From Thiohalocapsa sp. (GTDB taxonomy: Bacteria > Pseudomonadota > Gammaproteobacteria > Chromatiales > Chromatiaceae), in NCBI RefSeq assembly GCF_019695415.1, contig NZ_JAIFKJ010000490.1, positions 1-5,205 of the forward strand: a DNA stretch of 5,205 nucleotides, in the 5' to 3' direction. Below the pieces are notes generated by a model. It had not been told where the DNA came from. It saw only the letters and a list, made by a program, of their open reading frames with translations, and did no database searches. The translations under genes were made by a program, and so were the position numbers. Each line of letters opens with the position of its first letter. Within the stretch, counting starts at the first letter, position 1. Positions 1 to 5,205 of this stretch are shown here, one piece after another.

Positions 1-17
1 CGGGGCGTCCTGCCCCG
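1..17. repeat. Short GC-rich inverted repeat at the window edge
   Basis: CGGGGC (1-6) and GCCCCG (12-17) are perfect 6-bp reverse complements around a 5-nt loop. The repeat lies just before the stronger hairpin at 21-48. No T-run follows on either strand. It could belong to a termination region of a gene left of the window, or be chance in GC-rich DNA. Confidence 0.3.
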
Positions 18-20
18 CAC

Positions 21-48
21 GGGAAGCGCCAATAAATCGGCGCTTCCC
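21..48. terminator. Perfect 10-bp inverted repeat, possible terminator
   Basis: GGGAAGCGCC (21-30) and GGCGCTTCCC (39-48) pair perfectly across an 8-nt AT-rich loop (31-38). The stem is strong enough to stop or stabilise a transcript. No T-tract follows on either strand, so it is not a classical intrinsic terminator. It could serve a gene entering from the left, or lie at the 3' end of a transcript from the minus-strand gene at 220-417. The stem is seen directly; its function is inferred. Confidence 0.4.
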
Positions 49-53
49 TAAGC

Positions 54-85
54 CGGCACTGTTCAGATGGGTGCCGCCGCGGCAC
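54..85. repeat. Three-copy inverted repeat able to form alternative hairpins
   Basis: CGGCAC (54-59), GTGCCG (71-76) and CGGCAC (80-85) share one 6-nt motif. The middle copy can pair with the left copy (11-nt loop) or the right copy (3-nt loop), so the two hairpins are mutually exclusive. This resembles an attenuator in form only. No leader peptide or T-tract is seen, and GC-rich DNA gives such matches by chance. Confidence 0.25.
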
Positions 86-219
86 ACCCTGCATCAGGGA
101 TCAAGACATACCCATCGCTCGCCGGTTTTCGGTTTGTCGCGCGAACAACCTGCTGATGCCTGTTCTCTTTCTCGAACCTCGCCCCTCGAAACTCGCGACT
201 TTCCGCCATATCGCGGGGA

Positions 220-417
220 TCAGTTGCATGGGATAGGTTGTGCGGCAGTGTCAGGGCCTTGTGGGCCCGCTGTCTTGGGATGGGGCCGCAAGGCTTGCGC
301 CGCACTGTCCACGCCGTCCTCCGTGACCCGCAGGAATTCGCGGCCGAACAGCAGCGGCAACAGGGCGTAGGGCATGACCACCAGCAGGCCTGCCATGGAA
401 AGGTTGTCGATAAACAT
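220..417 (-). CDS. Small single-helix membrane protein, hypothetical
   Basis: This gene encodes 65 residues from the ATG at 417-415 to the TGA at 222-220. I do not recognise the family. The open frame runs further upstream, but this start is chosen because GAGGAG sits exactly 7 nt before it and the upstream part of the frame has no comparable signal. Residues 8-24 (MAGLLVVMPYALLPLLF) form one hydrophobic helix, followed by a short charged segment GREFLRVTEDG. The remaining tail is rich in Pro, Ala and Gln. Third positions are mostly G/C for about the first 45 codons but only about half G/C in the last 20. The C-terminus may therefore be recently extended, poorly conserved or shifted in frame. 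The protein is likely an inner-membrane small protein. It is transcribed divergently from the RND pump gene, and whether it affects the pump is unknown. Confidence 0.6.
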   Translation of the reverse strand: MFIDNLSMAGLLVVMPYALLPLLFGREFLRVTEDGVDSAAQALRPHPKTAGPQGPDTAAQPIPCN

Positions 418-424
418 GGAAAAA

Positions 425-430
425 CTCCTC
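425..430 (-). promoter_or_regulatory. Strong ribosome binding site for the small membrane protein
   Basis: The minus strand reads GAGGAG at 430-425, with 7 nt before the ATG at 417. This near-ideal Shine-Dalgarno match and spacing fixes the start of the 65-residue protein and is the best evidence that the gene is real. Confidence 0.65.
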
Positions 431-502
431 GGCGCAAGGCCGGGCAGCTGGCGCGGGGCGTCGATAGACAGCGAAACACCCGCCCCTTTTTTAAGTGTGA
501 GT

Positions 503-531
503 AATTTAGCAACCACTAATATTATTGTCCA
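503..531 (-). promoter_or_regulatory. Candidate sigma-70-like promoter for the small membrane protein gene
   Basis: On the minus strand, TGGACA (531-526, 5 of 6 to the -35 consensus) is followed after 17 nt by TAAATT (508-503, 4 of 6 to the -10 consensus). A transcript would start near 496 and have a leader of about 80 nt before the ATG at 417. The site lies in the most AT-rich part of the window (about 486-530). This is inferred from consensus only. Confidence 0.4.
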
Positions 532-691
532 GGTGGCAAGGTTCCGTACTGCGCCATGGCTGTAGCGCGCAGACTCTGTAACACTTGAGTTTGATGGTCT
601 AAATTGACGGACCGTCTTCCAACGCGCGGGGCAGCATCAGGGCGTTGGCTTCTCGCAGAACCGCTTTGCGCAGAGAGTCATTGACCAGCCC
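510..691 (+). promoter_or_regulatory. Upstream region of the RND gene, promoter not resolved
   Basis: This stretch should hold the promoter and leader of the RND gene. TATTAT at 520-525 is a fair -10 hexamer, but no good -35 precedes it. A perfect 5-bp inverted repeat around one base, GACGG-A-CCGTC (606-616), could be a small operator or chance. The RND start has only a weak purine run (AGAGAG at 672-677, 14 nt before the ATG), so translation initiation looks weak. No regulator gene is visible in the window. Confidence 0.25.
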
Positions 692-3600
692 ATGGCCGGC
701 GACAGCACCAGACCCTCCACTGACGATAGGTCCCAGCTTCCGGAACAGGGAACGCAAACCAAGCCGTTGGGGCTTGCCGGGCGGATTGCTCGGGCCTTCA
801 TCAACACGCCGGTCACCCCGATGCTGCTGCTCGGGTGTCTCTGCATCGGTCTGATCGGCCTCTTCTTTACGCCGCGGCAGGAAGATCCACAGATCTCCGT
901 GCCGATGATCGATATCTTCGTGCAGTACCCGGGGGCGTCCGCCAAGCAGGTGGAGAGCATGGTGACCGAGCCCCTGGAGCGGATCATGAAAGAGATCCCG
1001 GGCGTGCGGCATGTCTACTCGGCCACCCAGCGGGGTGCGGCGATCGTGACAGTGCGCTTCTACGTGGGCGAGGAGATGGGCGACTCCATCGTCAAGGTCC
1101 ACGACAAGCTCCAGTCGAACCTGGACAAGATGCCGCCGGACGTCGAGATGCCGCTGGTCAAGCCCGTGAGTGTCGACGATGTGCCCGTCGTAACGGCCAC
1201 CTTGTGGTCGAACGACGTCAGCGACGCCCAGCTGCGGACCCTCGCATTGGACGTGCTGCAGGAGCTGGGCTCCGTGAAGGACACGGGTAAGGGCTTCGTC
1301 GTCGGCGGACGTGAGGAGCAGATCCGCGTCGAGGTGCTGATGGAGCGGCTTGCGGGCTATGGCGTGACGCTGGACCGCATCGCCGGCACCATTCAGAGCG
1401 CCAACGCGGAGCGCGCCACGGGGCAGAGCGAGTCGAGCGGTGCCGCCTTCAATGTCTACTCCGGCGCTTTCCTGCGCACGGCAGATGATGTGTCCCGCCT
1501 GGTGGTGGGCACGCAGGGCGGGCGGCCTGTCTACGTCCGTGACGTGGCCATGGTCTCCCACATGCCGGAGGACACAGAGCAGATCGTCACTTACTCCACG
1601 GGGCGGGCCTACGAGGGTGACGCGCCGGCCGATGGCGCTCAGGCGGTGACCCTCGCCATCGCCAAGAAGGAGAAGACCAACGGCGTCACCGTCGCCAGAG
1701 CGGTGCTGGAGAAGCTGGAGAGCCTCGAGGGGACGCTCATTCCCACCAACGTCCACGTCGAGATTACCCGCAACTACGGCAAGACCGCCAACGACAAGGT
1801 CAACGAGCTGTTGCAGGCGATGTTCGAGGCGGCGGTGATCGTTTCCATCCTATGCCTCATCGGACTTGGCGCCCGGGCGGCCTTCGTGGTGATCACCGTG
1901 ATCCCGGTGGTGATCCTGCTCACGATCTGGTGGGCCATGGTGGTGGACTACACCATCGACCGCGTCAGCCTGTTTGCGCTGATCTTCGCCATCGGCATCC
2001 TGGTGGACGACGCCACGGTCGTGGTGGAGAACATCTTTCGGCACTGGCTGGAGGTCGGCAAGACCTCCATCGCCGACGCCGTGCGCGCCGTAGACGAAGT
2101 GGGCAACCCAACCATCCTTGCCACCTTCACCATTATCGCGGCCCTGTTGCCGATGGGCTGGGTGAGCGGCCTGATGGGCCCCTACATGCGCCCCATTCCA
2201 GTGCTCGGCTCCTCGGCCATGTTCTTCTCCTTGGTGGCGGCCTTCGTATTTACACCTTGGTTTGCGCTGCGCGTACGCCCCCGCATGGCGGCCCTGCGCA
2301 AGGCGGAGCGGCGCGAGGAGCTGACTCGCCGCGTCATCGGGCGCATCTACCGGCCCATCGTGCTGCCGCTCATCGAGAATCGCAGCCTGGGCGTGTCCTT
2401 TCTTGTGACGGTCATTGCCGTCACCGCCGGCGTCTGTCTGCTCTTCTACACCAAGACGGTGCCCGTGAAGATGCTGCCCTTCGATAATAAGCCGGAGTTC
2501 AGTGTCGTGGTGAACATGCCGGAGGGCACGGCGCTGCCGGAGACGGCCAACGTGGTCCGGCAGCTGGCGGAGAAGGTCCGGGAGGTTCCGGAAGTCACTG
2601 CGGTACAGACCTACACCGGGACGGCGCAGCCCTTTAACTTCAACGGCATGGTGCGTCACTACTACTTGCGCGCCAATCCGTGGGAAGGGGATCTCCTGGT
2701 CATGCTCGAGGACAAGACGGAGAGGGAGCGAGGCAGCCACGAGATCGCCGTTGCCGCACGGGAGCTGCTCGGGCCGCTGGCGCAGAATCTGGGCGCGCGC
2801 ATCGCCGTGGTGGAGATGCCGCCGGGGCCGCCGGTGCTGCAAACGGTGGTCGCTGAGATCTATGGGCCGAATGAGTCCGTGCGCCGGCAAGTCGCGCGCG
2901 ACATGACGGAGATGTTCGAGGAGGTGGAGAGCATCGTCGACGTCGACAACTACATGGCCGAGCCCTACGAGTACTGGCGCTTCGATGTGGACACCGAGAA
3001 GGCCGTGCGCCGGGGCATCTCCGTGGACGCCATCAATCAAGCCTTGGCCATGGCCATGGGCGGCTTCAAGGTCGGCGACGTCAAGCGCGGCACCGTGCAG
3101 GAGCCCACCTACATCGTGCTCCAGGTGCCGCTCGCCAATCGCGCCGAGCTCAACACACTGGGCAGCCTACCCATACGTTCGCCGAGCGGCGAGACCATTC
3201 CCTTGTCGGAGCTTGGCCAATTCGTCAAGCGCCTAGAAGATCCGATCATCTACCACAAGGATCTGCGTCCAATGGAATATGTCGTGGGCGAGATGGAGGG
3301 GCGCCTTGGCGCGCCAATCTACGGCATGCTTGAGGTGGAAGAGCTGCTTCGCGACTACACGACGCCGGACGGCGTCCAGATGACCGGCATGCCCGGGGGG
3401 CTCATCGGGCCGCCCCCTGACGACGCTGAGTCGGGGTTCGAATGGAGCGGGGAGTGGACGGTCACCTACGAGACGTTCCGCGACATGGGTGTCGCCTTCA
3501 TCGCGGCACTGCTCCTGATCTATGGGCTGATCGTCTGGGAGTTCCGCGACTTCGCCCTGGCGGGGCTCATTATGTCGCCCATTCCGCTCACCCTCATCGG

Positions 3601-4696
3601 CATCATTCCCGGACACTTGGTCATGGGTGCGGAATTCACCGCCACGTCCATGATCGGTCTCATCGCGCTCGGCGGCATCATCGTGCGCCAGTCCATCCTC
3701 ATCGTCGAGTTCGTGAAGATAGAGGTCGCCAAGGGCAAGAGCGTGCGCGAGGCGGCGGTGGACGGCGCCGAGATCCGCATGCGGCCCATTCTGATCACCT
3801 CGCTGACGCTGATGGCGGGCGCCTGGGCCATCATCCAGGATCCGATCTTCCAGGGCATGGCCGTGAGCCTCTTCTTCGGCGCAGGCGTGGCCACGCTCAT
3901 GGCTGTGATTGTGATCCCGCTCGGCTGCATCAGTCTGCGCAAGCACTTCTACCTGCTGGAGGCCGAAAGCGGCGAGATCGAGCTCTCCGGGCGGTACGCG
4001 GAGGTGGAGGGGACGCCCATCGAGCAACCCGGCGCCAGCAGTATGCGCACGCCCTTGTGGGTCAGCCTGTGGAGCGGCTTGGTGGCCGCGGTAATCTGGC
4101 TGCTGGGTATCCTGAGCCGATTGGGGGCGGTCATCTGGCGCGCGCTGCTGGCACTGTTCGGCCGCGTTCCGCCGGAAGATGATGACGGCTCGGGGCCAGC
4201 GTCCGGCGGAGGTGGCCCATCCGGCAGCGGAACCGGGGCTAGGGCAGTCTCCGGCGCCCGGCGCCATGACCCGGCGGCGGCGTCGACCTCCGCCGCTGCG
4301 CGCGGCTGGGAGCAGTCAGCGGCGCCGACACCGGCGTCGTTGGTGTCGCCGGCGGCTCCTGTGAAATCCGAGCAGGCGGATACATCAGCGGCACCGGCCC
4401 CACCGGTTCCGGCGCGGGCGGCGACCAAGAAGGCCGCAGCCAAGAAGGGCACCACCAAGAAGGGCACCACCAAGCAGGCCGCGGCGAAGAAGAGCGCGGC
4501 TGCGAAAAAGGCCGCCGCGACCAAGAAGACAACGGTACGCAAGACCTCCAGCGTGAAGAAGACTGGGGCAACGCGCAAGCGTTCTGCGAACAAGACAGGC
4601 GCAGCGGCATCGAGCGACACATCCGGCAAGTCAGAGGGCCAGGCGCAGGGCACCGCGCGTCCCAACAGCAGCTCGCGCCCGCCGAGCAGCCAGTGA
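692..4696 (+). CDS. RND-family efflux transporter permease with basic C-terminal extension
   Basis: This is a proton-driven inner-membrane pump of the RND superfamily. It resembles the AcrB/HAE type more than the CzcA/CusA metal type. After a polar 30-residue N-terminus come TM1 (about 44-60), the first periplasmic porter/docking region (about 64-370), TM2-TM6 (about 376-525), TM7 (567-586), the second porter/docking region (about 595-930) and TM8-TM12 (932-1080). TM4 carries the GILVDDATVVVEN motif, with D439 and D440 matching the AcrB proton-relay aspartates. R1029 and T1036 match AcrB R971 and T978, but R999 replaces the AcrB K940 lysine. The family is usually about 1030-1080 residues; this protein has 1334 because of an added C-terminal region. 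ATG 692 is the only usual start codon after the in-frame stop at 605-607 and before the RND fold. Its ribosome site is weak. No adaptor gene adjoins it, and an AbgT transporter gene follows. The family is certain; the substrate is unknown. Confidence 0.95.
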   Translation: MAGDSTRPSTDDRSQLPEQGTQTKPLGLAGRIARAFINTPVTPMLLLGCLCIGLIGLFFTPRQEDPQISVPMIDIFVQYPGASAKQVESMVTEPLERIMKEIPGVRHVYSATQRGAAIVTVRFYVGEEMGDSIVKVHDKLQSNLDKMPPDVEMPLVKPVSVDDVPVVTATLWSNDVSDAQLRTLALDVLQELGSVKDTGKGFVVGGREEQIRVEVLMERLAGYGVTLDRIAGTIQSANAERATGQSESSGAAFNVYSGAFLRTADDVSRLVVGTQGGRPVYVRDVAMVSHMPEDTEQIVTYSTGRAYEGDAPADGAQAVTLAIAKKEKTNGVTVARAVLEKLESLEGTLIPTNVHVEITRNYGKTANDKVNELLQAMFEAAVIVSILCLIGLGARAAFVVITVIPVVILLTIWWAMVVDYTIDRVSLFALIFAIGILVDDATVVVENIFRHWLEVGKTSIADAVRAVDEVGNPTILATFTIIAALLPMGWVSGLMGPYMRPIPVLGSSAMFFSLVAAFVFTPWFALRVRPRMAALRKAERREELTRRVIGRIYRPIVLPLIENRSLGVSFLVTVIAVTAGVCLLFYTKTVPVKMLPFDNKPEFSVVVNMPEGTALPETANVVRQLAEKVREVPEVTAVQTYTGTAQPFNFNGMVRHYYLRANPWEGDLLVMLEDKTERERGSHEIAVAARELLGPLAQNLGARIAVVEMPPGPPVLQTVVAEIYGPNESVRRQVARDMTEMFEEVESIVDVDNYMAEPYEYWRFDVDTEKAVRRGISVDAINQALAMAMGGFKVGDVKRGTVQEPTYIVLQVPLANRAELNTLGSLPIRSPSGETIPLSELGQFVKRLEDPIIYHKDLRPMEYVVGEMEGRLGAPIYGMLEVEELLRDYTTPDGVQMTGMPGGLIGPPPDDAESGFEWSGEWTVTYETFRDMGVAFIAALLLIYGLIVWEFRDFALAGLIMSPIPLTLIGIIPGHLVMGAEFTATSMIGLIALGGIIVRQSILIVEFVKIEVAKGKSVREAAVDGAEIRMRPILITSLTLMAGAWAIIQDPIFQGMAVSLFFGAGVATLMAVIVIPLGCISLRKHFYLLEAESGEIELSGRYAEVEGTPIEQPGASSMRTPLWVSLWSGLVAAVIWLLGILSRLGAVIWRALLALFGRVPPEDDDGSGPASGGGGPSGSGTGARAVSGARRHDPAAASTSAAARGWEQSAAPTPASLVSPAAPVKSEQADTSAAPAPPVPARAATKKAAAKKGTTKKGTTKQAAAKKSAAAKKAAATKKTTVRKTSSVKKTGATRKRSANKTGAAASSDTSGKSEGQAQGTARPNSSSRPPSSQ
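4043..4696 (+). other. C-terminal extension of the RND pump: hydrophobic segment, linker and histone-H1-like tail
   Basis: This marks residues 1118-1334 of the pump, beyond the normal end of the RND fold. Residues 1121-1140 are strongly hydrophobic and could cross the membrane. Residues 1144-1157 form a shorter hydrophobic stretch broken by R1150, perhaps amphipathic. An acidic PEDDD patch (1161-1165) and a Gly/Ser/Pro/Ala-rich linker follow. Residues 1246-1301 contain 18 Lys and 3 Arg with no Asp or Glu, arranged as KK pairs separated by Ala, Thr or Gly. This resembles bacterial histone-H1-like and AlgP-type tails. The end is Ser/Gly/Pro-rich. The tail is probably disordered and could bind nucleic acid, acidic lipid or another polyanion. 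Function is inference from composition. Confidence 0.75.
4442..4474 (+). repeat. Perfect 15-bp tandem repeat in the lysine-rich tail
   Basis: The unit AAGAAGGGCACCACC occurs at 4442-4456 and again at 4457-4471, followed by a third AAG. A degenerate relative (AAGAAGGCCGCAGCC) precedes it at 4427-4441. Each unit encodes KKGTT or a related pentapeptide, and 15 bp keeps the frame. The tail probably grew by in-frame duplication and may vary in length between strains. Confidence 0.7.
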
Positions 4697-4722
4697 GGGC
4701 GACGCGGCGGCGACATTGGGTG

Positions 4723-4727
4723 GGAGG
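4723..4727 (+). promoter_or_regulatory. Ribosome binding site for the intercistronic small ORF
   Basis: GGAGG at 4723-4727 sits 7 nt before the ATG at 4735. It is a far better match than anything before the RND start at 692. It shows that ribosomes could initiate here, and it favours ATG 4735 over the alternative GTG 4693, which overlaps the RND stop codon. Confidence 0.5.
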
Positions 4728-4734
4728 CGAGGCG

Positions 4735-4827
4735 ATGCGGGACTTCTTCGAGTCCGAGCACATCGCGCGGCACAAGATGACCCTCGGCAAGCACACCGGG
4801 CCGCAAGCGGACGAGGCCGGCGGATGA
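4735..4827 (+). CDS. Possible 30-residue intercistronic peptide, hypothetical
   Basis: The ORF encodes a 30-residue peptide beginning MRDFFESEHIARHKMTL and ending at the TGA at 4825-4827. I do not recognise it. It begins 38 nt after the RND stop, with GGAGG spaced 7 nt from the ATG. Its stop overlaps the start of the AbgT gene as ATGA, the typical arrangement for translational coupling. The peptide is polar, rich in His and charged residues, with no signal peptide or membrane segment. The frame is also open back to GTG 4693, which itself overlaps the RND stop as GTGA; that would give 44 residues with an Arg-rich N-terminus. It could be a real small protein, or a leader whose translation delivers ribosomes to the transporter gene. 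Evidence is limited to the ribosome site and the overlap. Confidence 0.4.
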   Translation: MRDFFESEHIARHKMTLGKHTGPQADEAGG

Positions 4828-5205
4828 CCGGCGGCTGGCTCAACACCGTCGAGCGGGTCGGCAACCGGCTGCCCGATCCTTCCACGCTCTTCGCCCTGGG
4901 CACCCTGATGGTGATGCTGCTCTCGCAGCTCGCTGTCTGGCTGGGTTGGGAGGTGACGCGCACGCTGGAGCGGGACGGGGCGCTGGTCACCGAGCCCATC
5001 ACGCCCGTCAGCCTGCTGGATGCCGACGGTCTCTGGTGGCTCCTGTCAAACTTGGTGGATAACTTCGTCGAGTTTCCGCCGCTGGGGCTCGTGCTGGTGG
5101 GGCTGCTCGGCATCGGCGTTGCTGAGCTCTCTGGCCTGCTGCCGGTGCTGCTGCGGCGGCTGCTGGCGGCCGCGCCTGGGCGGCTCTTGGTTCCCATGAC
5201 CGTCT
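4824..5205 (+). CDS. AbgT-family transporter, N-terminal part (continues past the right edge)
   Basis: The first 127 residues are visible; the family is usually about 500-550 residues. AbgT proteins are inner-membrane transporters first known for p-aminobenzoyl-glutamate uptake (AbgT). YdaH and MtrF were later described as ion-driven exporters of sulfonamides and p-aminobenzoate. The N-terminus WLNTVERVGNRLPDP matches the family signature (E. coli: WVERIGNKVPHP). Residues 21-41 form the first membrane helix. A loop ending in DADGLWWLLSNLVDNF leads to the conserved FPPLGLVLVGLLGIGVAELSGLLP (84-107), which corresponds to FAPLGAILALVLGAGLAERVGLLP in AbgT. ATG 4824 is chosen because it puts the signature at the N-terminus and GAGG lies 7 nt upstream. 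The start overlaps the preceding small ORF stop, and no terminator separates it from the RND gene. Substrate and direction of transport cannot be told from this fragment. Confidence 0.9.
   Translation, partial: MTGGWLNTVERVGNRLPDPSTLFALGTLMVMLLSQLAVWLGWEVTRTLERDGALVTEPITPVSLLDADGLWWLLSNLVDNFVEFPPLGLVLVGLLGIGVAELSGLLPVLLRRLLAAAPGRLLVPMTV

Noticed and set aside
171..190. CTCGAA repeated 14 bp apart
   Set aside because: Only two short copies are present, with no CRISPR-like or iteron-like continuation.
63..209. Minus-strand 48-codon frame starting with MAESREFRGARF, downstream of the small membrane protein
   Set aside because: No ribosome binding site precedes the ATG, third positions are only about 60 percent G/C, and no known motif is seen. 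A real small gene cannot be excluded but is not supported.
238..565. Plus-strand open frames opposite the small membrane protein gene
   Set aside because: They overlap a minus-strand frame with a much better ribosome site and a clear hydrophobic helix, and they encode Arg/Gln-rich sequence without features.
599..1756. Long minus-strand open frame (385 codons) over the start of the RND gene
   Set aside because: Most of it is exactly antisense to the RND coding sequence. Its product is His/Arg/Asp-rich without domain features, as expected for a shadow in GC-rich DNA. Only the part in the leader is mentioned as a finding.
1850..3040. Minus-strand open frame of 396 codons inside the RND gene
   Set aside because: It is an antisense shadow: the product is a His/Gly/Arg-rich low-complexity sequence, no ribosome site is evident, and the opposite strand encodes a clear RND protein.
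3306..3317. 12-bp perfect palindrome TTGGCGCGCCAA inside the RND gene
   Set aside because: It lies within conserved coding sequence and is well explained by codon choice in GC-rich DNA; nothing suggests a regulatory site.
3949..4806. Minus-strand open frame of 285 codons opposite the lysine-rich tail
   Set aside because: Its Phe/Leu/Val-rich hydrophobic repeats are simply the complement of the AAG/GCC repeats coding for Lys and Ala. There is no independent evidence for a gene.

Overview
The window comes from a high-GC bacterium with strongly GC-biased third codon positions. An RND pump combined with an AbgT-family transporter suggests a proteobacterium, plausibly a gammaproteobacterium. That placement is inference from gene content and composition; no marker gene is present.

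Layout. Positions 1-85 hold a cluster of short perfect inverted repeats, including a 10-bp stem at 21-48 that may end transcription of a gene left of the window. I see no supported gene in 86-219. A small minus-strand gene (220-417) encodes a 65-residue protein with one hydrophobic helix and a textbook ribosome binding site. Positions 418-691 form a divergent intergenic region with an AT-rich core near 486-530, which contains a reasonable sigma-70-like promoter reading left. The dominant gene (692-4696) encodes a 1334-residue RND-family inner-membrane efflux permease. Its usual 12-helix body is followed by about 245 extra residues: one or two extra hydrophobic segments, a Gly/Pro/Ala linker, and a histone-H1-like Lys/Ala/Thr tail. 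Next, possibly translationally coupled, is a 30-codon ORF (4735-4827). Its stop overlaps (ATGA) the start of an AbgT-family transporter gene (4824 to beyond the right edge), of which 127 codons are visible.

How they may work together. The RND and AbgT genes lie on one strand with no visible terminator between them, so they are probably co-transcribed. AbgT-family proteins include sulfonamide/p-aminobenzoate exporters (YdaH, MtrF), and in Neisseria MtrF acts alongside the RND pump MtrCDE. A shared export or resistance role is therefore a reasonable inference, with substrate unknown. No periplasmic adaptor or outer-membrane channel gene is visible near the RND gene. The most unusual element is the strongly basic, repeat-bearing C-terminal tail on the pump.
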